The notes below the pieces were generated by a model that ran no database searches, was not told the DNA's origin, and saw only the letters and a program-made list of their open reading frames with translations. From NCBI GenBank assembly GCA_963755195.1, contig CAVWIZ010000001.1:124001-188000 (forward strand): 64,000 bases of DNA. Reading direction: 5' to 3'. Positions 15,134 to 23,851 of the stretch are shown here, piece after piece (position 1 is the stretch's first letter; the number at the start of each line of letters is the position of its first letter). A program made the translations under genes and the position numbers. This DNA comes from CAVQJU01 sp963755195. Its GTDB lineage: Bacteria; Acidobacteriota; Vicinamibacteria; Vicinamibacterales; CAVVIG01.

Positions 15134-16652
15134 CTACACGCCGATAGTTTCCAGGTGCGCGCCAGAAGACTGCTCGATGTCTTTGTGCAGGCTGTTTCCG
15201 TTCGCGTCCATCGTCACGATCGCGGGGAAGTCCTTCACGGTCAGATGCCACATCGCTTCCGGCGTGCCGAATTCCATGAGCGACACGCCGTCGACGCGCT
15301 CAATCGCGCGGGCGTAGAACTGGGCGGCGCCGCCGATGGCGTTGAGGTACACCGCGCCGTGCTCCTTCAGCGCCGCAAGCGTCTTCGCGCCCATGCCGCC
15401 CTTGCCGACGACCGCCCGCACGCCGTAGCGCTTGATGATCTCGCCCTGATACGGCTCCTCGCGAATGCTGGTGGTCGGCCCGGCGGCCGTGATGCGCCAG
15501 CCTTCGCCTTCCTTCACCACCACGGGCCCGCAGTGGTAGAGAACAGCCCCGCGCAGATCGACCGGCGGGGCATTCTTCATCAAGTGCGAATGCACGGCAT
15601 CGCGTCCGGTGAACATGCGGCCGGAGACGAGCACGACGTCGCCGACCTTGAGCGATCGCACGGCCTCCTCGGTGAGCGGCGCATCGAGCGCCACCTCGCG
15701 GCCGGTCCGCACGAAACCCCGCCTGATCGAGCATGGGGATGATGGGATGCGCCGGGTCGCGATACAGCCACCGCGCGATGGCGCCCGTTGAGGCGTCGAG
15801 CACGACGCCAAGACGCCGAAAGGCCCAGCAGTCGTAGGCGACCGACACGAAAAAGCTGGCCGGGAGCCGGTTGAGCGCGGCGACTTTGCAGCCGATGAGC
15901 GTGACTTTGCCGCCGAAGCCCATCGCACCGATATCGAGGTCGTTCACGGTGGACATGATCGACGCTTCGAGTTCAGCCAGCCGCGAATCCGGATTCACGT
16001 CGTCGAGCGTCCGGAAGAGTTGTTCCTTCGCATGCAGGTACCCCGACGTGCGGTCGCCGCCGACGCAGACGCCCACCGCGCCCGGGCTGCAGCCCTTGCC
16101 CTGCGCCTGCCATACCGCGTGCAGGATGCACTTCTTCACGCCGTCGAGATCGCGATCGGCCCGGCCGAGGTGCGGGAGCTCGACCGGAACCGAGTATTGC
16201 GCGTTGGTGTTTTCGCACCCGCCGCCCTTGAGAATGAGCTTGATCTCGATGTCGTCTCTCTCCCACTGCTCGAAATGGACGATCGGCGTGCCCGGGCCAA
16301 GATTGTCGCCGGAGTTTTTCCCCGTAATCGAATCGACCGAATTCGGACGGAGCTTGCCGCGCCGCGTCGCTTCGGCAACCGCCTCGCGAATCTGCTGGCG
16401 CATCCAGATCTGATTGGCGCCGACGGGCACTTTGATCTCGAACGTCGCCATGCCGGTGTCCTGGCAGATGGCGCCCTCGCCATCCGCGGCGAGATCGATG
16501 TTCTGCGCGATGATGGTCAGCGCCTGCGACGCGCGCGTGCCTTCGGGTTCGACGCTGCGAGCCGTTTTCATGGCCGCCCGCACGTCTGGCGGAAGGTCGG
16601 TCGACGTTCGAACGATGAGCTGCAGCACGCTGTCGAAGAATGACGGCAACAT
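15134..16652 (-). CDS. Class I fumarate hydratase (frameshifted)
   Basis: About 505 residues if one base is removed. ATG at 16650-16652 starts LPSFFDSVLQLIVRTS. The alpha part has AICQDTGMATF and GKNSGDNLGPGTP; a KGGGCENTNAQYS segment and GCSPGAVGVCVGGDR hold cysteines expected to bind the [4Fe-4S] cluster; the beta part has LKVGDVVLVSG, HCGPVV and KGGMG. The frame breaks at a CCCC run (15717-15720; GGGG on the coding strand): three Gs restore the expected LDQAGFVRTGR. It reversibly hydrates fumarate to malate in the TCA cycle. Divergent from aspartase, which makes fumarate. A homopolymer miscall is the simplest explanation of the break. Confidence 0.87.
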
Positions 16653-16671
16653 ACCGAGCAGTATACTAGCC

Positions 16672-16718
16672 GGTGGCTCGTGGCTCGTGGCTCGTGACTC
16701 GGGGCTCGGGGCTCCCGC
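16672..16718. repeat. Heptamer tandem repeat between fumarase and aspartase
   Basis: About six degenerate 7-bp units of the form GGCTCGT/GGCTCGG in a row, in the 78-bp divergent intergenic region. A TATACT hexamer at 16662-16667 just beside it could be a -10 for aspartase. Confidence 0.8.
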
Positions 16719-16730
16719 TTGTAGGTAAAG

Positions 16731-18275
16731 ATGCCGGCTGAGGGCTTTCGAATTGAGCGCGATCCGCTCGGTGAGCTGAGGGTCCCCGCCGACGCGTACT
16801 ACGGCGTCCAGACGGCGCGGGCCGTCGAGAATTTTCAGATTAGCGGTCTGCGCGCTCCAGCCGAGCTCGTGACCGCGACCATCCTCGTCAAGAAAGCGGC
16901 GGCCGAAGCCAACGCGGCGCTCGGACGCCTCGATGCGGACGCCGCTCGTGCCATCGTCGCCGCGGCGGATGAAATCCTCGCCGGCGGTCTGCGGGATCAG
17001 TTCGTCGTCGACGTGTACCAGGCGGGCGCCGGCACGTCGCACAACATGAACGCGAACGAAGTGCTCGCCAACCGCGCCGCCGAAATCCTGGGCGAGCCCC
17101 GCGGGACGTACGCGCGGGTGCACCCCAACGATCACGTCAACCTGGGCCAGTCGACCAACGACGTCTTCCCGACGGCGACGCGACTGGCGCTGCTCCTCGG
17201 CGCGCGGCCGCTCGTTTCCGCCGCGCGCGAACTGGCGAACGCCCTCGCGCGCAAAGCCGACGAGTTCGCCGGCGTGCTCAAGACCGGCCGCACGCACCTG
17301 CAGGACGCGGTGCCCATGACGCTCGGGCAGGAGTTCGGTGGCTACGCCGAATGCGTGCGCCAGGGGGCCGACGATGTGGCTGGGGCGTCGGAGCAGTTGC
17401 TGGAGTTGAATATCGGCGCCACCGCGGTCGGCACCGGCCTCAACGCCGGCGAGGAGTACCGGCGGCAGGTCGTCGACAACCTGGCCCGATATACGAGCCT
17501 CGCGCTGAGACCGGCCATCAATCTCTTTCGCGTGACGCAGAGCATGGGCGATGTGCTCGCGTACTCCGGGGCCATGCGGCGCCTGGCAGTCGAAGTGGGC
17601 AAGATCGCCAGCGACCTGCGTCTGCTCAGCATGGGGCCGCGGGCCGGTCTTGCGGAGATCGCGCTGCCGGCAGTCCAGCCCGGGTCGTCGATCATGCCGG
17701 GAAAAGTGAACCCGTCGGTTCCTGAAATGGTGAACCAGGTCTGCTTCCAGGTGATGGGCTGCGACCTGACCATCGCCATCGCGTGCGAGGCCGGGCAGCT
17801 CGAGCTCAACGTCATGATGCCCGTGATCGCCTGGAACGCGCTGCACGCCTCGACCATCCTGCGCGAAGCGATCCGGACGCTGCGGACCCGTACGGTTGAC
17901 GGGATCGTGGCCGACGAGGCACGGGCGCGGGAGCTGCTCGATCGCAGCACCGCAACCGCGACGGCGCTCAGCCCGTACATCGGCTACGCCGCGACGGCGG
18001 AGATTGCCAAAGAATCGGTGAGAAGCGGCCGCACCATCTACGACCTCGTGCTCGAACGCGGGTTGCTGGACGCCGCGCGTTTGGGCGACATCCTATCGGT
18101 GGACGCGATGACGCGGGGAGGGATCGCGGGGGCGGGAGAGGCAGGTCAGGCGGGGGGAAGGGCGGGGCAGGCAGGACAAGCCAGAGCGGCAGGAAAGGCT
18201 GGAAGGGCGGGAAAAGCAAGAAAGGCTGGAAGGGCAGGACGGGCGGGACGGGCAGGAAACGGGGGACGGAAATGA
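16731..18275 (+). CDS. aspA: Aspartate ammonia-lyase with an extra low-complexity tail
   Basis: Fumarase/aspartase-superfamily lyase (L-aspartate to fumarate + ammonia). Characteristic segments: AGAGTSHNMNANEVLANRA, GQSTNDVFPTA, KTGRTHLQDAVP (His of the catalytic site), and the flexible SS-loop GSSIMPGKVNP with the catalytic Ser. Presence of TSHNMNANE and a full-length core of ~463 residues fits aspartase; a class II fumarase cannot be fully excluded, but the class I fumarase next door makes aspartase more likely. Residues 464-514 are a Gly/Ala/Arg/Lys tail encoded by a degenerate repeat (see 18119-18373). ATGA overlap (18272-18275) with the next gene. Confidence 0.86.
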   Translation: MPAEGFRIERDPLGELRVPADAYYGVQTARAVENFQISGLRAPAELVTATILVKKAAAEANAALGRLDADAARAIVAAADEILAGGLRDQFVVDVYQAGAGTSHNMNANEVLANRAAEILGEPRGTYARVHPNDHVNLGQSTNDVFPTATRLALLLGARPLVSAARELANALARKADEFAGVLKTGRTHLQDAVPMTLGQEFGGYAECVRQGADDVAGASEQLLELNIGATAVGTGLNAGEEYRRQVVDNLARYTSLALRPAINLFRVTQSMGDVLAYSGAMRRLAVEVGKIASDLRLLSMGPRAGLAEIALPAVQPGSSIMPGKVNPSVPEMVNQVCFQVMGCDLTIAIACEAGQLELNVMMPVIAWNALHASTILREAIRTLRTRTVDGIVADEARARELLDRSTATATALSPYIGYAATAEIAKESVRSGRTIYDLVLERGLLDAARLGDILSVDAMTRGGIAGAGEAGQAGGRAGQAGQARAAGKAGRAGKARKAGRAGRAGRAGNGGRK

Positions 18276-18373
18276 ACACGCCGATTGCCGTCGCGCTCGC
18301 GCTCGTTGCCGCTGTTTCGCTTCCCGGCGGTCCTGCCATTCCCGCCCCTCCAGCCCGTTCCGCCTTTCCTGCC
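18119..18373. repeat. Facing repeat arms lying inside two coding genes
   Basis: Left arm 18119-18268: degenerate units of GGCAGGAAAGGCTGGAAGGGCGGGA type, coding the aspartase tail. Right arm about 18330-18373: the reverse complement type, coding the N-terminal region of the next protein. Exact inverted matches include GGCAGGAAAGGC at 18188-18199 against 18362-18373, and GGGCGGGAA at 18205-18213 against 18339-18347. Confidence 0.8.
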
Positions 18374-19000
18374 ATCGCAGCCGCACCCGTCCCCGCCCAG
18401 GGCAAGCCGAAACGCTTGTTTCCGCCGCTCGATCTCGGCTTGCTCGAAGGCGCCGACCGCGAGCAGTGGCAGAAGCCGGATCAGATCATGGACGCGCTCA
18501 AGATCGTCGACGGATCGGTTGTCGCCGAAATCGGCGCCGGCGGCGGCTGGTTCACCGTCCGGCTCGCGATCCGTGTCGGACCGAGCGGTCTCGTCTACGC
18601 CGAAGACATTCAGCCCCTGATGGTCGAGGCGACCAAGCGACGCGTGCAACGCGAGAACCTGACCAATGTGAAGACCGTGCTCGGCACCACGAAGGATTCG
18701 CGCCTGCCCCACGGCCTCGACGCCGTGCTGATCGTCGGCGCCTATCACGAGATGGAAGACCCGGTGGCGGTGCTCGTCAACGCGGCGGCCTCGCTGAAGC
18801 CGCTCGGCCGCATCGGCATCGTGGACTTCCTGCCCGGCGCGGGGGGTCCCGGCCCCGAGCCGGATCAGCGCGTCGCTCCCGAAACGGTGATCGCCGGCGC
18901 GGCGGCCGCCCGCCTGCACCTCATCGAACACGACACGATCCCGCCGTTCGTATTTCTGCTGGTGTTCGGCAAAGAGCCGGCCGCACGCAGCGCCCGTTGA
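18272..19000 (+). CDS. Secreted SAM-dependent methyltransferase-like protein
   Basis: A 242-residue protein. The N-terminus (NTPIAVALALVAAVSLPGG) looks like a signal peptide, followed by a Pro/Ala-rich linker partly encoded by the inverted repeat. From about residue 60 there is a methyltransferase fold: VVAEIGAGGGWFTVRLA (SAM motif I), VYAEDIQPLM (acidic motif II), DAVLIVGAYHEMEDP. Such signal-bearing methyltransferases are common in this phylum; their substrate is unknown. ATG overlaps the aspartase stop by 4 nt. It may be exported or lipid-anchored; no lipobox is seen. Confidence 0.75.
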   Translation: MNTPIAVALALVAAVSLPGGPAIPAPPARSAFPAIAAAPVPAQGKPKRLFPPLDLGLLEGADREQWQKPDQIMDALKIVDGSVVAEIGAGGGWFTVRLAIRVGPSGLVYAEDIQPLMVEATKRRVQRENLTNVKTVLGTTKDSRLPHGLDAVLIVGAYHEMEDPVAVLVNAAASLKPLGRIGIVDFLPGAGGPGPEPDQRVAPETVIAGAAAARLHLIEHDTIPPFVFLLVFGKEPAARSAR

Positions 19001-19016
19001 ACAGCCTCTGCAGACC

Positions 19017-19832
19017 ATGCGTGTTGCGCTGACGATTGCCGGGAGCGATTCGAGCGGCGGCGCCGGCATTCAGGCCGACCTCAAGACGTTCGCGGCGCTG
19101 GGCGTGTACGGCACGAGCGCCCTCACGGCCGTCACGGCGCAGAGCACGGTGGGCGTCGTCGCGGCGGCGGCGCTCTCAGCCGACCTCGTGACGGCGCAGA
19201 TTGAGGCCGTAGCCGGCGACATCGACATCCACGCCACGAAAACGGGCATGCTGGCCGATGCCGCCGTCGTGGAGGCCGTGGCGGCAGCGATCAAAGCGCT
19301 CGATCTCCCGCTCGTCGTCGTCGATCCGGTCATCGCGTCGAAGCGTGGCGATCGCCTGCTCGACGACGACGGAGTGCAGATGCTGTGCGTGGAGCTGCTT
19401 CCACTCGCGTACGTCGTGACGCCGAACATTCCCGAGGCCGAAGTCCTCAGTGGACGCCGCATCGAATCGGCTGACGATCTCAAGGACGCCGCGCGGCGGA
19501 TTCACGACATGGGGGCCGCGGCGGTCATCATCACGGGCGGACACCGGCGACGGACCGCTGACCACCGACCACCGGAGGACGTCGTGGACCTGCTGTTTGA
19601 CGGCCGCGTGTTCTCGGAGTTTCACGTGACCCGCATCGACACGCGGAACACACACGGCACGGGTTGTACGTTCGCGGCGGCGGTCGCCGCCCACCTGGCC
19701 CTCGGGCATCCGCTCGCCGAGTCTGCCGAGCGCGCCCAGCAGTACGTCGCCGGCGCCATCCGCCACGCACTCGCCATCGGCCACGGTCACGGCCCGCTGG
19801 ATCATTTCTGGAGCGGTATACTGAAAGGGTGA
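19017..19832 (+). CDS. thiD: Hydroxymethylpyrimidine (phosphate) kinase
   Basis: A 271-residue ribokinase-fold enzyme phosphorylating HMP and HMP-P for thiamine synthesis. Signatures: ALTIAGSDSSGGAGIQADLKTF at the N-terminus, GVYGTSALTAVTAQ, DPVIASKRGDRLL, VTPNIPEAEVLSG, and the catalytic NTHGTGCTFAAA anion hole. Residues 177-187 (RRRTADHRPPE, after ITGGH) look like an in-frame insertion coded by a heptamer repeat. GTGA overlap joins it to moaE. No thiamine riboswitch was recognised upstream. Confidence 0.92.
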   Translation: MRVALTIAGSDSSGGAGIQADLKTFAALGVYGTSALTAVTAQSTVGVVAAAALSADLVTAQIEAVAGDIDIHATKTGMLADAAVVEAVAAAIKALDLPLVVVDPVIASKRGDRLLDDDGVQMLCVELLPLAYVVTPNIPEAEVLSGRRIESADDLKDAARRIHDMGAAAVIITGGHRRRTADHRPPEDVVDLLFDGRVFSEFHVTRIDTRNTHGTGCTFAAAVAAHLALGHPLAESAERAQQYVAGAIRHALAIGHGHGPLDHFWSGILKG

Positions 19833-20329
19833 CGGCTCCGCTGTTGGCCATTGGTCCCGCGCCGCTCGCCCTCGAGCCGCTGGCTTCGGCGGTGGCTCGG
19901 GAATCGGACCTGTCGACAGGCGCGGGCCGCAGCGGGGCCATCGTCACGTTTCTGGGCCTGGCCCGCAATCACAATCAGGGCCGGCACGTGCGCTATCTCG
20001 AGTACGAGGCGTACGCGCCGCTGGCCCTCACCGCGTTCGCGCGCATCGTCGAGGAAGTGCGCGGGCGATGGCCGGACGTGCGCGTGGCGCTGCACCACCG
20101 GACGGGACGTGTCGACATTGGCGAAGCGAGCATCGCCATTGCCGCGGCCTCGCCGCACCGCGCCGACGCCTACGCGGCGTGCCGCTACGTGATCGAGCGC
20201 GTCAAGCAAATCGCGCCGATCTGGAAGCGGGAATACTTCGACGGCGGCGACGTCTGGATCGAAGGGGCGACGGCCGATCCCGACGATACGCGCGCGCGCG
20301 CGGAGGCCGAGCGGGTCGCATGCGCGTGA
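19829..20329 (+). CDS. moaE: Molybdopterin synthase large subunit
   Basis: A 166-residue MoaE. GTG at 19829 overlaps the thiD stop (GTGA). Features: SGAIVTFLGLARNHNQGR near the N-terminus (usual GA.V.F.G.VR), YLEYEAYAPLA, LHHRTGRVDIGEASIAIA, and the catalytic Lys region VIERVKQIAPIWKREYFDGG. MoaE converts precursor Z (cPMP) to molybdopterin using sulfur carried by MoaD, encoded next with 10 nt overlap. Together with the MocA-like gene at 667-1263 this supports molybdenum-cofactor synthesis. Confidence 0.92.
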   Translation: MTAPLLAIGPAPLALEPLASAVARESDLSTGAGRSGAIVTFLGLARNHNQGRHVRYLEYEAYAPLALTAFARIVEEVRGRWPDVRVALHHRTGRVDIGEASIAIAAASPHRADAYAACRYVIERVKQIAPIWKREYFDGGDVWIEGATADPDDTRARAEAERVACA

Positions 20330-20565
20330 CGGTGCGGCTGTTTGCACGGCTTCGCGACATCACCGGAGCGTCGGAGATGCCGCGGGAGGTCGCGCGGGGC
20401 GCGACCATCGGCGCGGTCTGGCACGAGCTGGCGGGCGAGTTTCCGGCGCTCGTCGAGTACGAACGATCGATCTCGAGCGCCCTCAACGCCGACTACGCCC
20501 GCATGGACGCCGAAGTGCACGACGGCGACGAGATCGCGTTTCTGCCGCCCGTTTCTGGAGGATAG
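20320..20565 (+). CDS. moaD: Molybdopterin synthase sulfur carrier subunit
   Basis: An 81-residue ubiquitin-like protein ending in the required Gly-Gly (PPVSGG), which is thiocarboxylated to donate sulfur. Start is RVTVRLFARLRDITG, typical for MoaD. ATG at 20320 overlaps the end of moaE by 10 nt, so the two subunits are made in stoichiometric coupling. Confidence 0.92.
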   Translation: MRVTVRLFARLRDITGASEMPREVARGATIGAVWHELAGEFPALVEYERSISSALNADYARMDAEVHDGDEIAFLPPVSGG

Positions 20566-20568
20566 CCA

Positions 20569-20640
20569 CGACAACCGCCGCGCTCGCTGAGCACGCAGAA
20601 GATTTCTTCTTTCTGCGGTCGCTGCGGGCTCCGCGGTCAA
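20569..20640. repeat. Junction repeat between moaD and prfA
   Basis: Contains AACCGCCGCGCTCGCTGAGC, GCAGAA and TTCTGC arms around GATTTCTTCT, then GCGGTCGCTGCGGGCTCCGC units. The left part matches the repeat at 9917-9958. Confidence 0.6.
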
Positions 20641-20652
20641 CGTGATGCGAGT

Positions 20653-21729
20653 ATGTTCGACAAGCTGAACGCCGTGGAACAGCGGTACGAGGAGACCCTC
20701 GCGCGACTCGGGACGGCCGAGCTGCAGAGCGATCCGTCCGAGTATCGCAAGCAGGCGAAGGCCGCATCCGAGATGGAGCCGCTCGTCGAGTGCTTCCGCG
20801 AGTACAAGGTCGTCGCCCACGATCTGGCGCAGACCGAGGAGCTGGCCTCTTCGAGCGACGCCGACATGCGCGAGCTCGCACAGGCGGAGCTCAAGGCGCT
20901 GACCGTCAAGCACGACGCCCTCATCGCCAGGCTGAAGGTCCTGCTGATTCCGAGAGATCCGAACGACGAGAAGAACATCGTGCTCGAGATCAGAGCCGGC
21001 ACCGGCGGCGACGAGGCGGCGCTGTTTGCCGGCGAGCTGTTCCGGATGTACAGCAAGTACGCCGAGCGGCAGGGCTGGAAGATCGAGGTGATGTCCAGCA
21101 GCGACACCGGCGTCGGCGGCCTCAAGGAAGTCATCGCCATCATCGAAGGCCGCGGGGCGTACAGCAAGCTGAAGTACGAAAGCGGCGTGCACCGGGTGCA
21201 GCGCGTGCCCGCCACCGAGGCGAGCGGGCGCATTCACACGTCCACGGCCACGGTTGCCGTGCTGCCGGAGGCCGAAGAGGTGGACGTCCAGATCAACGAA
21301 AAGGACCTCCGCATCGACACGTTCTGCTCGAGCGGGCCTGGCGGCCAGAGCGTCAACACCACCTACTCAGCCGTCCGCCTCACCCACATTCCGACCGGCG
21401 TCGTCGTCTCGCAGCAGGACGAGAAGTCGCAGATCAAGAACCGCGCAAAGGCGATGAAAGTGCTGCGGTCGCGGCTCTACGAGATGGAACTGCGCAAGCA
21501 GCAGGAAGCGATCGCGAAGGATCGGCGCGGCCAGGTGGGCACCGGCGAGCGCTCGGAAAAGATCCGCACGTACAACTTCCCCCAGAACCGCATCACCGAT
21601 CACCGGATCAACTTCACGACGCACCGGATCACCGAAGTGCTCAACGGCGACATCGTCGAGCTGCTCGACAATGTCAGCATGTATTACCAGTCGGAAAAAC
21701 TGAAAGACGCGACGGCGGTCTCGCCATGA
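20653..21729 (+). CDS. prfA: Peptide chain release factor 1
   Basis: A 358-residue class I release factor recognising UAA and UAG. The codon-recognition tripeptide is in RVPATEASGRIHTS, and the GGQ catalytic motif is at residues 230-232 (SSGPGGQSVNTT). PAT (not SPF) identifies RF1 rather than RF2. GGQ is methylated by PrmC, whose gene follows with an ATGA overlap (21726-21729). Full length with no anomalies. Confidence 0.97.
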   Translation: MFDKLNAVEQRYEETLARLGTAELQSDPSEYRKQAKAASEMEPLVECFREYKVVAHDLAQTEELASSSDADMRELAQAELKALTVKHDALIARLKVLLIPRDPNDEKNIVLEIRAGTGGDEAALFAGELFRMYSKYAERQGWKIEVMSSSDTGVGGLKEVIAIIEGRGAYSKLKYESGVHRVQRVPATEASGRIHTSTATVAVLPEAEEVDVQINEKDLRIDTFCSSGPGGQSVNTTYSAVRLTHIPTGVVVSQQDEKSQIKNRAKAMKVLRSRLYEMELRKQQEAIAKDRRGQVGTGERSEKIRTYNFPQNRITDHRINFTTHRITEVLNGDIVELLDNVSMYYQSEKLKDATAVSP

Positions 21730-22583
21730 CCACCATTCACGAACGCGTCGCCGACGCGCGAAACCGCCTCCGGGCGGCCGGCATCGCGCCGATCGAGGCC
21801 GATCTCAGCGCGCGGCTGCTCGCCGAGCACCTGCTCGACTGGGACACGGCCCGTCTCTTCACGTCGGGCGCTCTTCCCGAGCCAGCCGGGTTCGCGGGCG
21901 ATTTCGACTCGCTCGTGGCCAGACGCGTGGCGCGCGAACCGCTTCACTACATCGTGGGCCACCGGGAGTTCTGGGCCCTCGATTTCGAGGTGTCACCCGC
22001 GGTGCTCATCCCGCGGGCCGACACGGAACTCATCGTGGAGGTGGCGCTCGAGCTCTTTCCCTCGCAGAGCGAGCGCCTCGCCGCAGCGGATGCGGGCACG
22101 GGGTGCGGATGCCTGGCCGTGGCCATCGCGTGCGAGCGACCCAACGCGTACATCACCGCGACCGAGATTTCCGAGGCGGCGCTCGAAGTTGCGCGCCGCA
22201 ACGCCCACCGGCACGGGGTGGCCGATCGCATTACGTTCGCGCAAGGCGATCTGCTGTCACCAGTCAGCGACGCCTGCGATCTCATCGTCGCGAACCCGCC
22301 GTACGTCGCCGAACGGAGCCGTCCGGGACTCCAGCCGGAGGTTCGCGACCACGAGCCGGACGTCGCGCTGTTTGGCGGCGCCGACGGGCTCCATTTGATC
22401 GAACGGCTCGTCGGCCAGGCGCCGTCGCGGCTGCGCAACGGCGGGTACCTGCTGTTCGAGTTTGGATGCGGTCAGGATGAAGACATCGAGCGGCTCCTGG
22501 CGGCGTCGGCCGGCCTCGAGCTCGTCGAACTGCGGCGCGACATTCAAGGCATCGCGCGCACGGCGGTCGCCAGGCGGGTGTAG
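21726..22583 (+). CDS. prmC: Release factor glutamine methyltransferase
   Basis: A 285-residue enzyme that N5-methylates the GGQ glutamine of release factors. SAM motif ADAGTGCGCLAVAIA, acidic TATEIS, and the catalytic NPPYV motif (IVANPPYVAE) are present, after an N-terminal helical domain. The usual prfA-prmC pairing supports it. Confidence 0.95.
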   Translation: MTTIHERVADARNRLRAAGIAPIEADLSARLLAEHLLDWDTARLFTSGALPEPAGFAGDFDSLVARRVAREPLHYIVGHREFWALDFEVSPAVLIPRADTELIVEVALELFPSQSERLAAADAGTGCGCLAVAIACERPNAYITATEISEAALEVARRNAHRHGVADRITFAQGDLLSPVSDACDLIVANPPYVAERSRPGLQPEVRDHEPDVALFGGADGLHLIERLVGQAPSRLRNGGYLLFEFGCGQDEDIERLLAASAGLELVELRRDIQGIARTAVARRV

Positions 22584-22633
22584 CTCGGCTCTTCAGGGTC
22601 GCGACCAGCGGGCCGAAGATCCGCGCGGCTTCT

Positions 22634-23473
22634 TCAATGCCGGCGAATAAACTCCAGGGCAAACTTCAGGCCCGCATCGTCGGGCGACATCATCCCTGTC
22701 ACCATGTCCATGTGGGCGTGATCCGCGATCTCGTGAACGTCAGCCGGCGTGCCGGCGGCCTTGAGGGCGTTCGCCATCTGCTCTGAATCTTCGGCCGTGC
22801 GAGGCGCGTCCTTGTCACCGTAGAGAATCAGAAACGGCGGATGCGGACCCGCGACGTGGGCGATGGCCGAGGCATTGCGGACCACTTCGGGATCGATCGG
22901 AACGCTGCCCTGGAACATGCCCGATCGCGCGGAGGCCGTGAAGCTGCCGCTGATCGGAATGATGCCGGCGACGTGATCCAACGACTCACCCACGTCCTTC
23001 AGGTACACGGGATCGGTGCCAAGCAAGGCGACCAGGGTTGCGCCAGCCGAATGTCCGGAGACGAAGATCTTCCCGGGCCGCCCGCCGTACTCCGCGATGT
23101 GCGCATGCACCCACGCAAACGCTCGCGCCACGTCCTGGACATGCCCTGGATACGTCGTCTTGGGCGTCAGCCGATAGCTGATCACCGCCGTCGCGATCCC
23201 CCGGGCCGCGAAAATCTGCCCCATGAAGCCGTACTGATCTTTGATGCCGACCGTGAAGCCGCCGCCGTGAACGAACAGCAGCACGGGGACGTCGCGCTGC
23301 CCTTTCGGCAGATACAAATCCAGACGATGGCGGTACTTGTCGGCGCCGTCACCGGAGTAGTAGGTGATGTTGGAGCGGACGTCCACAGCCGCCGCTTTCT
23401 CGGCCGCGCAAAGCGGCGCGGCGGCCCGCACCGCGAGAAAGGCAACCCCCAGGCCGCAGCAGAGTTTCTTCAT
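22634..23473 (-). CDS. Secreted alpha/beta hydrolase (HSL/carboxylesterase-like)
   Basis: A 279-residue protein with a signal peptide (KKLCCGLGVAFLAVRAAAPLCAA). The oxyanion-hole FVHGGGFTVG, nucleophile elbow VSGHSAGATL (Ser), acid in ILYGDKDAP, and His in IADHAHMDM give a complete catalytic triad of the hormone-sensitive-lipase/kynurenine-formamidase-like group. Likely a periplasmic esterase; the substrate is unknown. Two Cys near residues 5-6 are within the signal, but no clear lipobox. Confidence 0.82.
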   Translation of the reverse strand: MKKLCCGLGVAFLAVRAAAPLCAAEKAAAVDVRSNITYYSGDGADKYRHRLDLYLPKGQRDVPVLLFVHGGGFTVGIKDQYGFMGQIFAARGIATAVISYRLTPKTTYPGHVQDVARAFAWVHAHIAEYGGRPGKIFVSGHSAGATLVALLGTDPVYLKDVGESLDHVAGIIPISGSFTASARSGMFQGSVPIDPEVVRNASAIAHVAGPHPPFLILYGDKDAPRTAEDSEQMANALKAAGTPADVHEIADHAHMDMVTGMMSPDDAGLKFALEFIRRH

Positions 23474-23493
23474 GGCGCTAGAATTATAGGTGC

Positions 23494-23838
23494 ATGGCCG
23501 AATGTCTGTTCTGCAAAATCGTACGGCGCGAGATTCCCGCGACGTTGGTCTACGAAGACGATCGCGTCGTCGCCTTCAACGACATCAACCCACAGGCGCC
23601 GACGCATGTGCTCGTCGTGCCGAAGCGGCACATCGCCACGCTCAACGACATCGGCGTCGAAGACGATCAGCTGGTCGGCGAGATGGTGCGGCGAGCCGCC
23701 GCCCTCGCCAAAGAACGCGGCTTGTCGGCTGGCGGATATCGAACGGTTTTCAACACCAATCGCGACGCCGGCCAGACGGTGTTCCACATCCACCTGCATC
23801 TGCTCGGCGGCCGGTCGATGACATGGCCGCCAGGGTAG
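23494..23838 (+). CDS. HIT-family nucleotide hydrolase (HinT-like)
   Basis: A 114-residue histidine-triad protein. Starts CLFCKIVRREIPATLVYEDD, has VVPKRHI, and the catalytic triad VFHIHLHLLGGR (HxHxH) near the C-terminus, as in HinT, which cleaves AMP-lysine and other purine phosphoramidates. Divergent from the esterase gene with 20 bp between starts. Confidence 0.93.
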   Translation: MAECLFCKIVRREIPATLVYEDDRVVAFNDINPQAPTHVLVVPKRHIATLNDIGVEDDQLVGEMVRRAAALAKERGLSAGGYRTVFNTNRDAGQTVFHIHLHLLGGRSMTWPPG

Positions 23839-23851
23839 GCGCGACTGGGCC

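Noticed and set aside
15300..17846. 848-codon minus-strand frame joining antisense of aspartase to fumarase
   Set aside because: Only the part after the fumarase ATG (16652) is real; the rest is antisense to aspartase, and the end runs out of frame after the frameshift.
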